This document shows, piece after piece, positions 61,401 to 64,000 of a stretch of DNA of 64,000 nt; the first letter of the stretch is position 1, and the number at the start of each line of letters is the position of its first letter. Under the pieces are notes generated by a model. It ran no database searches, had not been told where the DNA came from, and saw only the letters and a program-made list of their open reading frames with translations. This stretch comes from Epiperipatus broadwayi. Its lineage: Eukaryota; Onychophora; Udeonychophora; Euonychophora; Peripatidae. Location: positions 6,783,800-6,847,799 of the forward strand of contig JAQFVV010000018.1 of assembly GCA_028023455.1 (NCBI GenBank). Direction: 5' to 3'. Both the position numbers and the translations under genes were made by a program.

Positions 61401-62809
61401 TTGGAGGAAAAAAGTAAATTAGATTGCAATTTACCCACTAAACTTAATAATTATAACAAATTATTAAAATGAAAGCCAACTTCAGTGTCTGGCAACTGCC
61501 AATTTTCAGAGTTCGAAGCAGCCATCTTCCTTGTCTCTGATGATTTCTTGAGGATATGTTACTTTCATCGGAATCTTCAAAATCGTGCTGGGCTGCACCC
61601 TAAAATCCAATTTGTGAAGGTTACACAGTTCTTATGGAACAATGGCAACACTGTTAAACCTGTTAGAAGGTACCAGTAGGTCAGTTCACATGAAAAAAAA
61701 AAGTTGGACCTGAAAAGTTCGATTATTTAGACATGATGCAGTCAACATACCCTCACATGATACTGTAGTGAAAATAGATAACCCAGAATTATGGTAAAGT
61801 GCGTAACACAAGCAACTACTGCAGCCAATGAAGGCATTTGTTTGTGATTTTAGCACTGAAAAAAGCCACAGTGGTAGCCAGCAGAGTAAATGGACTCTTT
61901 CTGTGTTTTATCATAGAAAGATGGCTATCAGCTTGGCTGCAGCTGCAGAAATAAAATATTTCTAGCAATTTAGCTATAAATAGTGCCATAAAGTTGCTGA
62001 CATGACAATGAGGCTACTGCAGATATACCTGTATAATATTGTTAATTATCTAGTTAGCTTCGCAGTTGATTTAATAATAAGATTTTTATTTTCATTTGAT
62101 TTGTAAATAATTAGTGCCATGTTATGTATTTCTACCATGGGAAAGGGTTTGGAATAGTGAACACATTTGATTGTTGATATGGTAGAAATATATCCTTGAA
62201 TACAGACAATTATATTGTTTTATCATGTTAAAAAGTTTAAAAAAATTTTTGTTTGTTATTTAATAAATGAGTTAACTTGATTTACATTAAACTGGTCTCT
62301 AGTTTAGCAAAATCATTTACACATTCATTCATCATCTGGTGACTGAGAACATACATATGCACACACCTCACTCTTTTATAATAACACAGTAATATGCTTG
62401 GATAGATCTTTAAATCAACTGGAATCTATAAAGAGGTATGACAATTGCTATCTAATGTAAGTTCACCCCTGAAGAGAGCCAAAAGCAGATTGCTCTGTGA
62501 GTTCAAATACTGAGGCATAATGGAGCCTGAAGGAGGGGTGAGGTATGGATGAACTAGCACCAATTGTATCTAAATTTAATGTGTAAACACAGAACTGGCT
62601 CATTGGAGGCAGATACAATCATAGGTTAGGTACTTTATTGCATCATTGACAACATCCTACCTAAAACTCTAGATCTAACCATAGTGAGATGTGTCCCCCT
62701 CTCTTGTGAAAAACCATGGCCCATTACAATGTATTGATTATCAAAGCTTTAATTACCATAGTGATAAGACATATTCATTTTCTACTTCTACAATGTCTCT
62801 CAAAATATA
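61401..62809. other. Unassigned sequence, slightly GC-richer
   Basis: No gene is recognised. The 64-codon ORF at 61485-61679 and the stretch to about 62010 are less AT-rich than the surroundings and could be a decayed exon or transposon, but no motif is seen. Confidence 0.4.
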
Positions 62810-63080
62810 AATATGATGCATTGTGTTAAAACCATCTTTAAATGCAACTTGATTTTTAGTTGGTTAGAATCCAAAGTTTTCTGTAGATGAGTTGTAATTA
62901 TCTTGTTAAAGATTTTGTATAAAATTAACTGAAGAAATCTAGTGAGGTCTGCAATTACTAATATTTTCTTTATCACCCTTTTAAAATATTAATATTACTA
63001 CTGCATTATTTCAATCATTTAGACATTTGCTATATAAATTTTCCAATAATTTTTCTATTTTCTCATTTGAATTTTTAAAA
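62810..63080 (-). pseudogene. RTE reverse transcriptase fragment, decayed
   Basis: On the minus strand the frames give LYSKCLND, ILIF.KGDKENISNCRP, then KIITTHLQKTLDSNQ. These match the intact RTE protein at KLYTKCLND, LIFKKGDKEDIRNYRP and KIITTRLQRTLDFHQ. Frameshifts and stops are present. It is an old, truncated relative of the 22894-26152 element. Confidence 0.75.
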
Positions 63081-63086
63081 ATAACA

Positions 63087-64000
63087 ATTACATTCATATC
63101 GGCCTTTCAAGCCAATTGTGCAAATGCTTTGCGAGTGTTAAATAATAAATGAATACCCTCTGACCAATACAAGATATAGAATTTATGCAGGAATAAAAAG
63201 AATCCATCTTATTCCTACGACTCAAATATTTATATATGAGCAAATCTGAAGTACTGGCACAGAAGGTGTGACAATATAACAACAGTCACTTTAAATTACT
63301 CTATACAATGTCTGAATGAATGACGCTGATGAAATTTTCTAAAATTTACTAAGCGTCATTCCAACTGAAACTTAATCATATATATAAATAAACATTTATT
63401 TTTATAGCGTCTGTATACAATTTGTAATTACATTCATATCGGCCTTTCAAGCCAATTGTGCAAACGCTTTGCGAGTGTTAAATAATAAATGAATACCCTC
63501 TGACCAATACAAGATATAGAATTTATGCAGGAATAAAAAGAATCCCTCTTATTCCTACGACTCAAATATTTATATATGAGCAAATCTGAAGTACTGGCAC
63601 AGAAGGTGTGACAATATAACAGTCACTTTAAATTACTATATACAATGTCTGAATGAATGACACCGATGAAATTTTCTAGAATTTACTAAGTGTCATTCCA
63701 ACTGAAACTTAATCATACATATAAATAAGCATTTATTTTTATAGCATCTGTATACAATTTGTATCTTGTATTGGTCAGAGGATATTCATTTATTATTTAA
63801 CACTCGCAAAGCATTTGCACAATTGGCTTGAAAGGCCGATATGAATGTAATTACAAATTGTATACAGACGCTATAAAAATAAATGCTTATTTATATATAT
63901 GATTAAGTTTCAGTTGGAATGAAGCTTAGTAAATTCTAGAAAATTTCATTGGCGTCATTCATTCAGACATTGTATATAGTAATTTAAAGTGACTGTTATA
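63087..64000. mobile_element. Family D foldback: 340-bp units, two direct then inverted
   Basis: Two head-to-tail units start at 63087 and 63427 (ATTACATTCATATCGGCC; period 340 bp). From about 63764 the sequence runs as the reverse complement (GGCCGATATGAATGTAAT near 63834-63851) to the window end. Each unit contains a hairpin of 9 bp outside and about 6 bp inside (63318-63361 in unit 1: GAATGACGC with GCGTCATTC). The hairpin is partly weakened by substitutions in the other copies. No canonical hammerhead is found. The layout equals that of families A and C. No protein is encoded. Confidence 0.75.

Noticed and set aside
63318-63361. CTGATGA in unit 1 of family D as a hammerhead core
   Set aside because: The other two copies read CCGATGA and CCAATGA, there is no GAA after the inner stem, and the base at the cleavage position would be G. 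The hairpin is real but is not a hammerhead.

Overview
The window is very AT-rich animal DNA with no recognisable host gene. Nearly everything identifiable is a transposable element or a decayed copy of one: non-LTR retrotransposons, a Ty3/gypsy element with unusually long LTRs, tRNA-derived SINEs, and repeats carrying hammerhead-ribozyme folds. An invertebrate nuclear genome fits (RTE-type LINE, Ty3 element, Penelope/retrozyme-like ribozyme repeats, long AT and ATT microsatellites), but I cannot name the phylum from sequence alone.

Layout. 1-1230 is a more GC-rich unassigned block. 7725-10789 is a probable solo LTR of about 3.1 kb. 13390-15990 is an old minus-strand LINE split by a foldback repeat (14276-15605) that is bounded by a 13-bp target-site duplication. 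21285-26800 is a decayed, purine-biased plus-strand LINE split by an RTE-type LINE (22894-26152) whose 985-codon reading frame is intact. 33520-34615 is a second foldback repeat. 37578-38272 is a run of about 230 ATT units. 40941-53000 is a complete but dead Ty3/gypsy element of about 12.06 kb with LTRs of 3,106 and 3,126 bp. Two very short tRNA-derived SINEs lie at 19562-19656 and 54869-54968. 55215-55725 is the 3' end of another copy of the purine-biased LINE. 60700-61400 holds seven spaced copies of a conserved motif. 63087-64000 is a third tandem-plus-inverted repeat, cut by the window end.

Main result. Three unrelated repeat families (units of about 422 bp, about 464 bp, and one of about 230 bp or more) each carry sequence that folds as a type I hammerhead ribozyme. 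Each has CUGANGA, stem II, GAA, a two-base-pair stem III, an NUH cleavage site, and a stem I with an internal loop. Two of these families, plus a third family without a visible ribozyme, are built as about 1.3-2 head-to-tail units followed by inverted units. This is the layout expected of non-autonomous Penelope-like elements or retrozymes. No Penelope reverse transcriptase is visible here, so any mobilising enzyme must be elsewhere.

The Ty3 element is inactivated largely by changes that look like CpG decay: five in-frame TGA codons and three active-site replacements all fit C-to-T or G-to-A at CpG. This suggests germline CpG methylation of the element. The RTE ORF is not decayed and is the youngest autonomous element seen.
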